The notes under the pieces: generated by a model
Told to the model about the DNA's origin: nothing
What the model saw: the letters and a program-made list of their open reading frames with translations, nothing else
Databases searched by the model: none
Shown: positions 47,386 to 56,228 of the stretch, piece after piece
Numbering within the stretch: the first letter of the stretch is position 1
How the letters are laid out: each line of letters begins with the position of its first letter
Origin: a candidate division WOR-1 bacterium RIFOXYB2_FULL_45_9
GTDB lineage: Bacteria; Margulisbacteria; WOR-1; O2-12-FULL-45-9; XYB2-FULL-48-7
Reading direction: 5' to 3'
DNA length: 64,000 nucleotides
NCBI GenBank assembly: GCA_001771575.1
Contig: MEUD01000001.1
Span: 124,001-188,000, forward strand
Translations under genes and position numbers: made by a program

Positions 47386-48473
47386 AGATCGCGATCGTTC
47401 ACGATTATTTGAACCAATTTGGCGGTGCGGAAAGAGTGGTCCAGGAACTGCATGATATTTTCCCTGAAGCGCCGATCTACACCTCGATATATGACCGAAA
47501 CAAAATGCCGGCGGGGATCAACGACGCCAGGATCGTTACTTCGTTCATGCAAAATATTCCGGGGATCTTAAAGCATTACCGGAAATATTTTTTCCTGTAT
47601 CCGCTGGCGTTTTCTCTGTTTGACCTGTCCAAGTATGATGTAATTTTGTCGTCCAGTTCAGCTTTTGCCAAAGGGGTCAGAAAAAGAAAAGGCCAGCTCC
47701 ACATTTGTTATTGCTATACACCAATGCGCTTTGTCTGGCGCTACCGCGATTACGTGAAAAGAGAAAGGTTTTCCCGGCTGACAAAAATGCTTTTGCCGAT
47801 AATGCTGTATCCGATCAAACTTTGGGACCTGGCGACGGCCAGGCGGGTCGATTTTTTTGTCGCGATCTCAAGGACGGTTGCCGATAGGATCAGGCGATAT
47901 TATGGCCGGGGATCGGATATAATATATCCGCCGGTCAATTGTGACTATTTCCTGCCGAGCGGAGAAGACGGCGATTATTTTCTTGAAGTTGTCAGGCTGA
48001 ATCCTTATAAAAGGATCGACTTGGTGGTTGAAGCGTTTAACCGGCTGGGACATCGTTTGAAGATCGTCGGCGATGGCCCGGACCGGGAGAGATTGCAGGG
48101 GTTGGCTAAAGGGAACATCGAGTTCCTGGGGAAGATCTCCGACGCGGAGCTTTTATCGATTATTGCCGGTTGCCGGGCGCTTATCTTTCCCGGGGAAGAA
48201 GATTGGGGGCTGGCGCCTCTTGAAGCGATGTCGTGCGGCAGGCCGGTCATCGCGTTTAAAGGGGGAGCGGCCGTGGAGTTTGTGAAAGAGCCGGAGACCG
48301 GTTGCTTTTTTGATCAGCCGACGGTCGAGTCGTTGACTCGGGCCGTCGAAAAGTTTGCCGCTAATAAATTCGATAAGAGAGTGATCAGAGAACACGCCCT
48401 GCGCTACGACCGCGTCAAATTCAGGGAACAGATCAAAGCTTATATCGCGCAAAAGTATAAAGGATATCGTTGA
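47382..48473 (+). CDS. Glycosyltransferase, GT4 family
   Basis: 363 residues, GT-B fold. The N-terminal HDYLNQFGGAERVVQELHDIFP is typical; the C-terminal nucleotide-sugar part has VRLNPYKRIDLVVEAF, FLGKISDAELLSIIAGC and the EDWGLAPLEAMSCGRPVIAF motif with its catalytic Glu. Transfers a sugar in the cytoplasm during surface-glycan assembly. Acceptor unknown. Confidence 0.9.
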   Translation: MKIAIVHDYLNQFGGAERVVQELHDIFPEAPIYTSIYDRNKMPAGINDARIVTSFMQNIPGILKHYRKYFFLYPLAFSLFDLSKYDVILSSSSAFAKGVRKRKGQLHICYCYTPMRFVWRYRDYVKRERFSRLTKMLLPIMLYPIKLWDLATARRVDFFVAISRTVADRIRRYYGRGSDIIYPPVNCDYFLPSGEDGDYFLEVVRLNPYKRIDLVVEAFNRLGHRLKIVGDGPDRERLQGLAKGNIEFLGKISDAELLSIIAGCRALIFPGEEDWGLAPLEAMSCGRPVIAFKGGAAVEFVKEPETGCFFDQPTVESLTRAVEKFAANKFDKRVIREHALRYDRVKFREQIKAYIAQKYKGYR

Positions 48474-48476
48474 GCC

Positions 48477-49706
48477 ATGGAAAAACAAAAAAAACAGATC
48501 GCGGTCGGTGAATTTGTCATTGATCAGGAAGAAAAACGCCTGGTCAACCAGGTTTTAGAGAGCGGACGTATCTCCGAAGGGAAGATGACCCAACAGTTTG
48601 AGCGGATGTTCAGGGATTATATCGGTGTGAAACACTGCGTGGCGGTCAATTCGGGGACCAGCGCCCTGATCGCCGGCTTTTTGGCCCTTCTGCAGGATAA
48701 GCGATTTAAAAAAGCGGCGCGAGGGGCCAGGGTCATTACCACTCCCTTGACCTACGTCGCGGACGCGAACGCCATTGTCCTGGCCGGGATGGAACCGGTC
48801 TTTGTTGATGTTGATCCCCTACGGTTCTCGATCCTTCCCGAACTGATAGAGGCCAAGGTGAAAGAGCTGGGCAAAGATAATGTCGCGATCGTCCTGCCGG
48901 TCCATCTTATGGGGTATATGTGCGACATGGACAGGATCAATTCCCTGGCGGACAAGAACGATTTGGTCGTCTTTGAGGACTCGGCCCAGGCGCACGGCAG
49001 TCTCTATCATGGGAAAAAAGCCGGTTCTTTGGCTACCCTGGCCGCTTTTTCTTTTTATATCGCGCACAATATCCAGGCTGGAGAAATGGGGGCGCTGACC
49101 ACCAGCGACGACTTGCTTTATAAAAACCTCAAAAAGATCAAAGCGAACGGCCGCGATTGCGATTGCGAGGTTTGTTCCCGAAAGACCAGCGGCTGTGTGA
49201 AACCTGGGGGGGATAAAGAGCTTGATTATGACCCGAGATTCTCGCACAGTTTGATCGGAGCCAACTTTAAGACCATGGAGTTCCAGTCGGCCCTGGGGGT
49301 CGCCCAAATGGAGAAAGCTGATCGGATCTTTGTCCAAAGACAAAAGAACGTAAAATATTTAAACGAAAAGCTGGCGGAATACGGAGATCTTTTTATCCTT
49401 CCGGAGTTTTCCGACCAGGTCAGTTATTTGGCCTATCCGATCATTTTAAAAAAGAATAAGAGGTTGAGCAGGAGGATTTTGCGCCGCGCGCTTGAAGCGG
49501 CTGGGGTTGAGACCAGGCCATTGTTTGCCTGCATCCCGACCCAAGTGGATTCGTTTAAGAGTCTAATGAACGAATATGCCGGCCAATTGCCAAACGCAGA
49601 ATATCTTGGCAAAAACGCCTTTTACGTCGGCTGTCATCAATACCTGACCGAAGACGACCTGGATTACATGGTTGCCGCTTTCACAAAGATAATTAAAGAG
49701 ATATAA
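48477..49706 (+). CDS. DegT-family enzyme, RfbH/DdhC-like: His replaces the PLP lysine
   Basis: 409 residues, fold-type I. At the position of the Schiff-base lysine the sequence is SFYIAHNIQAGEMGAL (His197). His there is known in the 3-dehydratases ColD and E1/RfbH, which use PMP and do not transaminate. GRDCDCEVC...SGC gives Cys228, 230, 233 and 240, close to the [2Fe-2S] ligands of E1. The ligand 58 residues before the first of these (EDSC in E1) is Ala170 here (EDSA). I infer a 3-deoxysugar-forming dehydratase rather than an aminotransferase. Cluster type is uncertain. Next to GT4 and rfbD. Confidence 0.82.
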   Translation: MEKQKKQIAVGEFVIDQEEKRLVNQVLESGRISEGKMTQQFERMFRDYIGVKHCVAVNSGTSALIAGFLALLQDKRFKKAARGARVITTPLTYVADANAIVLAGMEPVFVDVDPLRFSILPELIEAKVKELGKDNVAIVLPVHLMGYMCDMDRINSLADKNDLVVFEDSAQAHGSLYHGKKAGSLATLAAFSFYIAHNIQAGEMGALTTSDDLLYKNLKKIKANGRDCDCEVCSRKTSGCVKPGGDKELDYDPRFSHSLIGANFKTMEFQSALGVAQMEKADRIFVQRQKNVKYLNEKLAEYGDLFILPEFSDQVSYLAYPIILKKNKRLSRRILRRALEAAGVETRPLFACIPTQVDSFKSLMNEYAGQLPNAEYLGKNAFYVGCHQYLTEDDLDYMVAAFTKIIKEI

Positions 49707-49716
49707 TATCTCAAAC

Positions 49717-52260
49717 ATGAAAAATAATAAACAATCAAAAATTAAACAGTCCGAAAAAAATATTGAAGCAAGACCGTTTTATTTATCGTTTGATTTTTTT
49801 CTCGAGGTCGGGGTATTAATTGTCCTCTTTTTGATACCAATCGTTTTTGACCGCCGGATCGGCATCGTTTTTTCCGGGACCAAGGTCGCCTGGCTCCGCA
49901 ATTTGATCGTTGTTCTCATGAGTTTGTGGGGGATCAAACTGCTGGTGACCGGCCGCCATCGTTTTGTTCGGACCCCGCTCGATTGGCCGGTCCTGACCTT
50001 TTTGCTGACCACGACCGTGGCGGCGCTCACTTCGGTCCACGTCATTACCAGCGTGGCCGGGTTTTATGGAAGATTTGAAGGGCTTTCCACCTGGTACGCA
50101 TATGGGCTTCTCTTTTTTCTGATCACCAATTATGTGCGTTCCATTGACCAGGTCAAACGCTTGATCGTGGCGACCATTCCTGCGGCGACGATCCAGGCGA
50201 TATACGGTATCATCGCTCGGGCGGGGATCGATCCTTATGCCTGGGGTGGGGTTCCAACCGTGATGCGGGTAATTGGTTTGATCGGACAACCGAATTTTTT
50301 TGCCGCGTTTGTGATCATGACCTTCTTTTTAACTCTCGCTTTATTTTTGGATGACCAGCAGGAAGAGCCAAACCGCACTAACTGGTTGCCTTTGGCCGCC
50401 TTCATTTTTGTCAACGCGTTGTTTGTTTTCTTGATTTTTACTCTTGGCGCTTACGATGTCCCACAATGGATTATCGGCTTTATTTTGATGACAGCGGGGA
50501 CTTTATATTTTGCTTTTACTTATCAGCGCCTGCCGCTGATCATTTGGGACGCGACTCTGGTCATTTCCCTGCTTTTAATGTACATGGCCCTTCTTTATAC
50601 CCAGAGCCGTGGCGGATATATGGGATTTTTTACCGGGGCGGTTCTTTTTGCTCTGTGTGCCGGCCGACATCGGATCTTTAATAACCTCAAGAAGCTCTCT
50701 TTTCTTTTGCTCTTAATAGTGGTAGTGACCGGCGTGATCGCTTTTGATCCGACTTTTTCCCCTTTCCAGCGCTTTACTTCGGAAGTGACGATCAAAACAG
50801 AATTTACTCTTGACGATAAATCTTCTGACCAGCAGGAAGCTTCGGCCCGGCTGGAGTTAAAAGGGGCGGCTGGATCCCGTGGGGAGACCTGGAAAAGTGC
50901 CGCCAAGATAATTACCGATTATCCACTTTTCGGCATCGGTCCGGAAGTGTTGAAAATGGTTTTCCCGCGCTACGAAACCGAGATGTTCCGCTTTTTGGAA
51001 GCGTTTCATGTCAAACAGGACCGCTGTCATAATGAGACTTTTGACGTTCCCGTTACCAAAGGTTTGATCACATTGTTCGTTTACCTCTGGCTTTTGGGGA
51101 CCCTGTTTATGGTCGGTATTAAACAGGCCAGGCGGACTTCCGGGACGCGCAACCTTCTCCTCTCCGGCGCCCTGGCCGCGGCGCTCGCCTATTTGATCCA
51201 AAACCAGTTCAGCTTTGGGGTCGTGGCGATTACATCGCTTTTTTGGGCTATTTGGGGGATCGTGATGAGCCTTGCCCGGGGAGAAGAAAATTTGTTGCCG
51301 GAACCGGTCAAAAAAATATCCTGGGAGGATATTCCCTGGCTACCGGTGGCGATCATTATTTCTATCGCCGCCGGTTTGATATATTTTTCTTTTATCCCTT
51401 TCTGGGGAGACAGGGATTTTAAGACCGGCAAGACCTACCTCGAGATGAAAAGAGCCCCGGAAGCGGCTTTAAACCTTGGTCGCTCTTTGGAAATATATCC
51501 GTTCGAAGGGAGCGCGATCTCGCATTTGGGGATCGCGTACTTAAACCAAAACAATTTCAGCGAAGCGATCAAAGCGCTCATCTATGGGACCAAAGTCGAT
51601 CCCTATAACGCCGATAATTATTTAATGCTGGCCAAGGTCGCCCTGGTCCAGTCCGATCAGGGAGTGCCGGGAAAAATGGACGAAGCGATGCGGCTCTGTG
51701 AGATTGGTGTGAAGCTTGATCCATATTATGCCGAGATCTATCAGCTAATGGGCGGTATTTATGAGCGGCGCGGCGAAAAGATAAAAGCGGCTCAAATGTA
51801 CCAAAAAACTTTTATGATCAATCCCAACCTTGGGGAAGCGATGCAGGCGATGGAGCGGGTCGCGCCGCCGGATTTTGTACGCCAAGCCTTTGCCCAGGCG
51901 TTTGAGCGGTACAAAGACAATGTCACCGTGCTGGAGAAGATCGGCGGATATTACTATAATCGGGGAGAGCTGGATAAAGCGCTGAATATTGCCAGGCGGA
52001 TGAGCCGGATCTCGCCGAAGGGGACGACTGCTTATCTTTTGGCCGGTCAGATCTACCTGCGTCAGAACAAACTTGAGCCGGCCCGCGAAACATTCGAGCA
52101 GGTCGTATTCCTTGACCCGAAAAACAGTCCCGCTCTCCAGGCGCTAGGAGGGATCTATCTTAAACGGGGAGAACCGGCCAAAGCGAAAGAACTCTTTAAA
52201 CAGGTCTTGATCGTTGAACCGGGCAACGCGCAGGCCAGGAGAATAGTCGAAGGCCGATGA
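49717..52260 (+). CDS. O-antigen ligase-like membrane protein with C-terminal TPR domain
   Basis: 847 residues. About a dozen transmembrane helices (25-565) with a Wzy/WaaL-type region (QSRGGYMGFFTGA, GIGPEVLKMVF); the large outer loop lies around 350-460. Then a TPR superhelix (about 575-845, e.g. AISHLGIAYLNQNNFSEAI and TAYLLAGQIYLRQNKLEPA). It would polymerise or ligate polysaccharide at the outer face of the inner membrane, with the TPR part recruiting partners. Overlaps the sugar transferase by 4 nt. Confidence 0.87.
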   Translation: MKNNKQSKIKQSEKNIEARPFYLSFDFFLEVGVLIVLFLIPIVFDRRIGIVFSGTKVAWLRNLIVVLMSLWGIKLLVTGRHRFVRTPLDWPVLTFLLTTTVAALTSVHVITSVAGFYGRFEGLSTWYAYGLLFFLITNYVRSIDQVKRLIVATIPAATIQAIYGIIARAGIDPYAWGGVPTVMRVIGLIGQPNFFAAFVIMTFFLTLALFLDDQQEEPNRTNWLPLAAFIFVNALFVFLIFTLGAYDVPQWIIGFILMTAGTLYFAFTYQRLPLIIWDATLVISLLLMYMALLYTQSRGGYMGFFTGAVLFALCAGRHRIFNNLKKLSFLLLLIVVVTGVIAFDPTFSPFQRFTSEVTIKTEFTLDDKSSDQQEASARLELKGAAGSRGETWKSAAKIITDYPLFGIGPEVLKMVFPRYETEMFRFLEAFHVKQDRCHNETFDVPVTKGLITLFVYLWLLGTLFMVGIKQARRTSGTRNLLLSGALAAALAYLIQNQFSFGVVAITSLFWAIWGIVMSLARGEENLLPEPVKKISWEDIPWLPVAIIISIAAGLIYFSFIPFWGDRDFKTGKTYLEMKRAPEAALNLGRSLEIYPFEGSAISHLGIAYLNQNNFSEAIKALIYGTKVDPYNADNYLMLAKVALVQSDQGVPGKMDEAMRLCEIGVKLDPYYAEIYQLMGGIYERRGEKIKAAQMYQKTFMINPNLGEAMQAMERVAPPDFVRQAFAQAFERYKDNVTVLEKIGGYYYNRGELDKALNIARRMSRISPKGTTAYLLAGQIYLRQNKLEPARETFEQVVFLDPKNSPALQALGGIYLKRGEPAKAKELFKQVLIVEPGNAQARRIVEGR

Positions 52261-53648
52261 TAAAAGTACTGATCGATCTTCTGCTGATCAATCTTTCGTT
52301 TATTCTCGCGTATTACTTTCGCTTTAAGGTCCTGATGTTCATCGCTCCGAGCGCGATCCCTGTGTTTGGACAGTATCTTTCTTCCCTGATCTTTATTTCT
52401 CTCGTTTGGCTGGCGGTTTTTCGACTTGTCGGCCTTTATGACCAAAAGAAATTTACCGCTTTAATAGACGAACTTGCCCTTCTGCTCTGGGGGGTGATCG
52501 CCTCCAGTCTTGTTTTGGTCGGTCTCCTTTTTCTCTCCCGGGGTCTCTGGTTTTCCCGTCTGGTCCTGGCCAACGTTTGGTGGATCGCTTTTCTTCTCCT
52601 GGCCGCGAACCGGATCTTTCTCGTTTATGGGAGGCGTTTTCTTTACACGCGTGGCATAGGCCTTAAAAAAACCATTGTTCTGGGCGCCGGTCAGATGGGG
52701 GAGATCATGGCCCGGAAAATGATCGCTGACAAGGGGTTAGGGTATCAGGTCATTGGCATATTAGATGACGATCCCGCGAAGATAGGGCGAAAGGTTGAGG
52801 GGATCCCGGTCCTGGGCCCCTTGCTGGACGTTAAGAGGATCGCTCTTGAGCGGAAGATCGATCATGTCGTGATCGCCAGCGCCAAGATCCCGGCCGAGAC
52901 GACCCTGGATATTATCACCGAATGCGAGAGGTTTGGCCTGGAGTTCAAGATCGTCCCCGGGATTCTGGAGATCATTGCCAGCCGGGTGGACGCGGACGAA
53001 CTGGGCGGGATCCCGATCCTGACGGTCTCGGAGATCAGGCTAAAGAGCTTTAACGCAGTTTTAAAAAGATCGGTCGATCTTGCGCTTTCGACTTTGGCGA
53101 TCATTGTGTTATTACCGATCTATTTGCTTTTTTCCCTGCTGATAAAAGCGTCGTCTCCCGGGCCGGTCTTTTATTGCCAGGAAAGGGTTGGTCGGGATGG
53201 CCAGCCGTTCAGGATGTTTAAATTCAGGTCGATGGTCGATAAAGCGGACGAAAAGATCAGCGAATTGAAAGAGCGGTCGGAAGTCGGCGACGTTCTGTTT
53301 AAAATGAAGAACGATCCCAGAATTACTCCGCTGGGGAGGTTCATGCGCCGCTACAGTATTGACGAATTGCCTCAATTTTTCAACGTCTTTCTTGGGACAA
53401 TGAGCATTGTTGGCCCACGTCCCCCTCTGCCAAGGGAGGTCGCCAGGTACAACGCTTGGCATAATAAACGCTTGCGGGTCAGGCCGGGGATCACCGGGCC
53501 ATGGCAGGTCCAGGGGAGATCCAAACTTCCTTTTGAGGATATGGTCCGTTTGGATATTTACTACATTGAGAATTGGTCGCTCTGGCTTGATTTTAAACTG
53601 CTATGCTTGACGGTCCCGGTAGTTTTGACCGGCAAAGGGGCTTATTGA
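52257..53648 (+). CDS. Polyprenyl glycosylphosphotransferase (WbaP/WcaJ type)
   Basis: 463 residues. Four N-terminal transmembrane helices (about 5-125), a Rossmann-like domain (GAGQMGEIMARKM) and a C-terminal bacterial sugar transferase domain (about 270-463) with FRMFKFRSM, RRYSIDELPQFFNV, GPRPPLPREVARY and RPGITGPWQV. It loads the first sugar phosphate onto undecaprenyl phosphate and so starts the glycan made by this cluster. The 3' end overlaps the convergent secreted-protein gene by 7 nt. Confidence 0.93.
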   Translation: MIKVLIDLLLINLSFILAYYFRFKVLMFIAPSAIPVFGQYLSSLIFISLVWLAVFRLVGLYDQKKFTALIDELALLLWGVIASSLVLVGLLFLSRGLWFSRLVLANVWWIAFLLLAANRIFLVYGRRFLYTRGIGLKKTIVLGAGQMGEIMARKMIADKGLGYQVIGILDDDPAKIGRKVEGIPVLGPLLDVKRIALERKIDHVVIASAKIPAETTLDIITECERFGLEFKIVPGILEIIASRVDADELGGIPILTVSEIRLKSFNAVLKRSVDLALSTLAIIVLLPIYLLFSLLIKASSPGPVFYCQERVGRDGQPFRMFKFRSMVDKADEKISELKERSEVGDVLFKMKNDPRITPLGRFMRRYSIDELPQFFNVFLGTMSIVGPRPPLPREVARYNAWHNKRLRVRPGITGPWQVQGRSKLPFEDMVRLDIYYIENWSLWLDFKLLCLTVPVVLTGKGAY

Positions 53649-56173
53649 TAAATAATTAATTTCCCTCTCATAGATTCATTGCGCCCCCAGCTAAAGATCC
53701 CGATGGTGTAAAGATAAACCCCGTTGGCGGCCAGACTGCCAAAATGATCGCGTCCGTCCCAGGCAAAAACGTTGGCGCCGGAGCCGATAAATTCTTTTTT
53801 CCAGATCAGTTCCCCGGTCAGGTTGAAGATATGGATCCTGATATCCGCCGGCAGGGAGATGCCTGGCGCCAATCGACAAATAAAATACGTTTGTCCGTCC
53901 AGCCGGGGAGAAAATGGATTGGGGGCGTTGCCGACGTCGGAGAGGAGGGCGCCGGAAGCGTGAACGGCGGAAGAAAAACTGATCGTTTGGGAGGAGAGAT
54001 TTCCCGCTTTGTCGCGTCCTTCAACGACGATAGTATTGTTCCCTGGAAGGATCGGGACCTCTTTGCTGAAGGATTGGTTTGGGAAAAAACTATGGACCTC
54101 TTTCCCGTTGCGGGTGATCACCACCGTTAGCAGGTTTTTGTCGGAAACCGTCCCGTTAACGACAATTGTTTGTCGCTCGGTCACTTCAGGTGTCGCCGCT
54201 ATCGCCAGGCTTGGATCGATCGTGTCGAGGCAGTAGAGAAATGACATCTGGGGACTGATATTGCCGACCAGGTCGCGCGGCCGTGTGGTCACCTCAAAGG
54301 TTCCATCCGAGAGCGGGAAGGCAAGGCGGGCGGTAAGAGCTTCGCCGGAACTATAAGTTTCACAGCTGATTCCATTGATCATGACGATCGTTCCCGCCGG
54401 GTCAAGCCCGCTCCCTCCGTCGCTTAAAGGGAGAGGGACCGCGAAGGGGGTATTGCCAAAGACCGTTGCTCCACCAGTTGTCGTCAAAGTTGGCGGAGTG
54501 GAATCGATCTTTATGTCGAGCTGTTTTTCCATCGCTGGCAATTTAATGGTCAGCGCCGCGATGCCGTCGCTGATCTGATCAGGTATCGTGATCAGGCCGG
54601 AGAGTTTCTGCTCCGATTTTTCATAATAGAGGGTTTCGTTGAGCAATTTCCCGTTGATCTTGACCTCGGCTTCGCTCTCATCTTCGACTTCGCTCCTGGG
54701 GTCGGTGACCAGGAGTTCGCAGTAAACGATCGACCCGGGCTTGAGCCAATCGGTCGGGGCCGGTTTAACCAGCTTAAGCTGAAGAGTGGTCGGCAGAGTG
54801 TAATTTATGGTCAAAGTGTTTTTAGCGATATTTCCCGCTTCATCGGTCGTGGTCAAGATGAAAGAGTTAGCCCCAGGTTTGAGGGAGAGCCGGGCTTCAA
54901 ACGTTCCGCTCGAATGAACAGCGAGCTTTTGTCCGTCGATCGACAATATCCCCGGTTCGTTGACCTTCCCTTGAAGTTGATAGGTGTTATCGATCGTTTC
55001 CCGGCTTGTTAAAATGGTAATGATCGGAGGGGTCCGGTCAAGAGAAAACGAGGCCGAGCTGTTGACCAGGGTCGAGGTCTGGCCGTCATTGACGGTGACC
55101 CTGGCCCAATAATTCCCGTCTTGAAGATTGCCGGGAAGGGGAAAGATCTGCTTGTTGGCTCCGGCCGGGACTATCTTATGAGAAAAGATCGTTCGCGGGG
55201 GGAAAAAATCCTGGTCGGGAGATATTTCCAGCGTCCAGATCGACTGGTCCGGCTTTGCCATGGTTAAAATTTCCAGCGAGGAATTGACGGTCGTCGCCTG
55301 GAAGACTCCGCTGTTTTGCGCCGGCGCTGGAAACAGTACCAGCGAGGAAACAGCCAAAGGAGGGGATCCTTTTCCAAAGGCGGTGGAGCGCCATTTTTCA
55401 CCGTCCCAGGAGAGCCTGGCCGGTTGTTCAGGGAGCTCTAGCTTTATTATCGGAGAGAAAGAGCTCCCCCCGTCAATTGAAACGATCGCGAAGCTTTCGC
55501 TTCGGTCCAGATAGCGCTGCTGCCAGAGAATAAGCGGGCCAAACGGTCCCGGAGCGATCATTGCCAGTGTGATCGGGTCAAAGCCATTGGTAATTTTGAC
55601 CAATGATTTGTTTTCCCGGCGATAGAAATATAAAGAATAACGAGATCGGCTCATGGCAGTAAAGACCAGATCGCAATTGTTGTCGCCGCTTGAGGCAAGC
55701 GCGAAATCCCCGATCGCTTCTCCGGTGGCGGGGATTAATTCAGGCTCCAGCCAGGTTTCCCCTTGATCGCTGGAACTTGCCAGGTATAAAGTATCGTTTT
55801 TTTTCCAGGCGGAGAAAAGCGTCCCCCCGCTGGTTATGATCTTAGGGCTTTCCCCATCCCTGGCCAGCAAGCGAGTTTGAGAAAAGTTTAAATTATTACC
55901 GATCGAGAGAAAAACTTCTCTTGAAGTTTGGAAGACCAGATAGTATTTTAGGGCGGATGGGTCGGAGGTCAGGTCATATGCTTCGGCCGAGATCCCCAGA
56001 GATTCCGGCTGGCTAAAGGAGCTTCCCAGATCAAGAGAGCGAGCGGTTTTTATCGATTTCCCATCGAGCCAGCTTTGCAAAATATTCCCTGAAAGGTCAG
56101 TCGTGATCCTGGGTGACGCAAACGCGCCGCCAACCAGCAAAATTATCGATATTAAGCCTAATTTTAGCCGCAC
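53642..56173 (-). CDS. Large secreted protein: sialidase-like N-part, Ig-like repeats, FlgD-Ig tail
   Basis: 843 residues with a GTG start at 56173, fixed by a leaderless promoter. Signal peptide 1-20. The N-terminal part (about 20-270) has BNR/sialidase-like repeats (SSDQGETWLEP, SIDGGSSFSP). The middle holds several Ig-like/Big domains (about 280-730, e.g. SDGGSGLDPAGTI). The C-terminal 100 residues (NAPNPFSP...FNLTGELIW...WDGRD...NGVYLYTI) are an FlgD-Ig-like domain, related to tails of type IX-secreted proteins. Probably exported to the surface. No enzyme activity can be claimed. Confidence 0.83.
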   Translation of the reverse strand: MRLKLGLISIILLVGGAFASPRITTDLSGNILQSWLDGKSIKTARSLDLGSSFSQPESLGISAEAYDLTSDPSALKYYLVFQTSREVFLSIGNNLNFSQTRLLARDGESPKIITSGGTLFSAWKKNDTLYLASSSDQGETWLEPELIPATGEAIGDFALASSGDNNCDLVFTAMSRSRYSLYFYRRENKSLVKITNGFDPITLAMIAPGPFGPLILWQQRYLDRSESFAIVSIDGGSSFSPIIKLELPEQPARLSWDGEKWRSTAFGKGSPPLAVSSLVLFPAPAQNSGVFQATTVNSSLEILTMAKPDQSIWTLEISPDQDFFPPRTIFSHKIVPAGANKQIFPLPGNLQDGNYWARVTVNDGQTSTLVNSSASFSLDRTPPIITILTSRETIDNTYQLQGKVNEPGILSIDGQKLAVHSSGTFEARLSLKPGANSFILTTTDEAGNIAKNTLTINYTLPTTLQLKLVKPAPTDWLKPGSIVYCELLVTDPRSEVEDESEAEVKINGKLLNETLYYEKSEQKLSGLITIPDQISDGIAALTIKLPAMEKQLDIKIDSTPPTLTTTGGATVFGNTPFAVPLPLSDGGSGLDPAGTIVMINGISCETYSSGEALTARLAFPLSDGTFEVTTRPRDLVGNISPQMSFLYCLDTIDPSLAIAATPEVTERQTIVVNGTVSDKNLLTVVITRNGKEVHSFFPNQSFSKEVPILPGNNTIVVEGRDKAGNLSSQTISFSSAVHASGALLSDVGNAPNPFSPRLDGQTYFICRLAPGISLPADIRIHIFNLTGELIWKKEFIGSGANVFAWDGRDHFGSLAANGVYLYTIGIFSWGRNESMRGKLIIYQ

Positions 56174-56179
56174 GCGCAG

Positions 56180-56208
56180 ATTTTAGCATTCTTTACTTGG
56201 TATAGCAA
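56180..56208 (-). promoter_or_regulatory. Sigma-70-type promoter, leaderless (GTG) secreted-protein gene
   Basis: On the reverse strand TTGCTA, 17-nt spacer, TAAAAT with upstream TGC, ending 6 nt before the GTG at 56173. Confidence 0.7.
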
Positions 56209-56220
56209 ATCAGCTATAAT
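56192..56220 (+). promoter_or_regulatory. Sigma-70-type promoter, leaderless flavoprotein gene
   Basis: TTTACT, 17-nt spacer, TATAAT ending 8 nt before the ATG at 56229. It interlocks with the opposing promoter; the two starts are 55 bp apart. Confidence 0.7.
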
Positions 56221-56228
56221 CTCTAAAA

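Noticed and set aside
54405-54460. Sequence resembling the lplA palindromic repeat (CTTAAAGGGAGAGGG then a G-run)
   Set aside because: The left arm does not pair well and the stretch encodes a normal part of an Ig-like domain (SDGGSGLDPAG), so the likeness is probably coincidence of G-rich codons.
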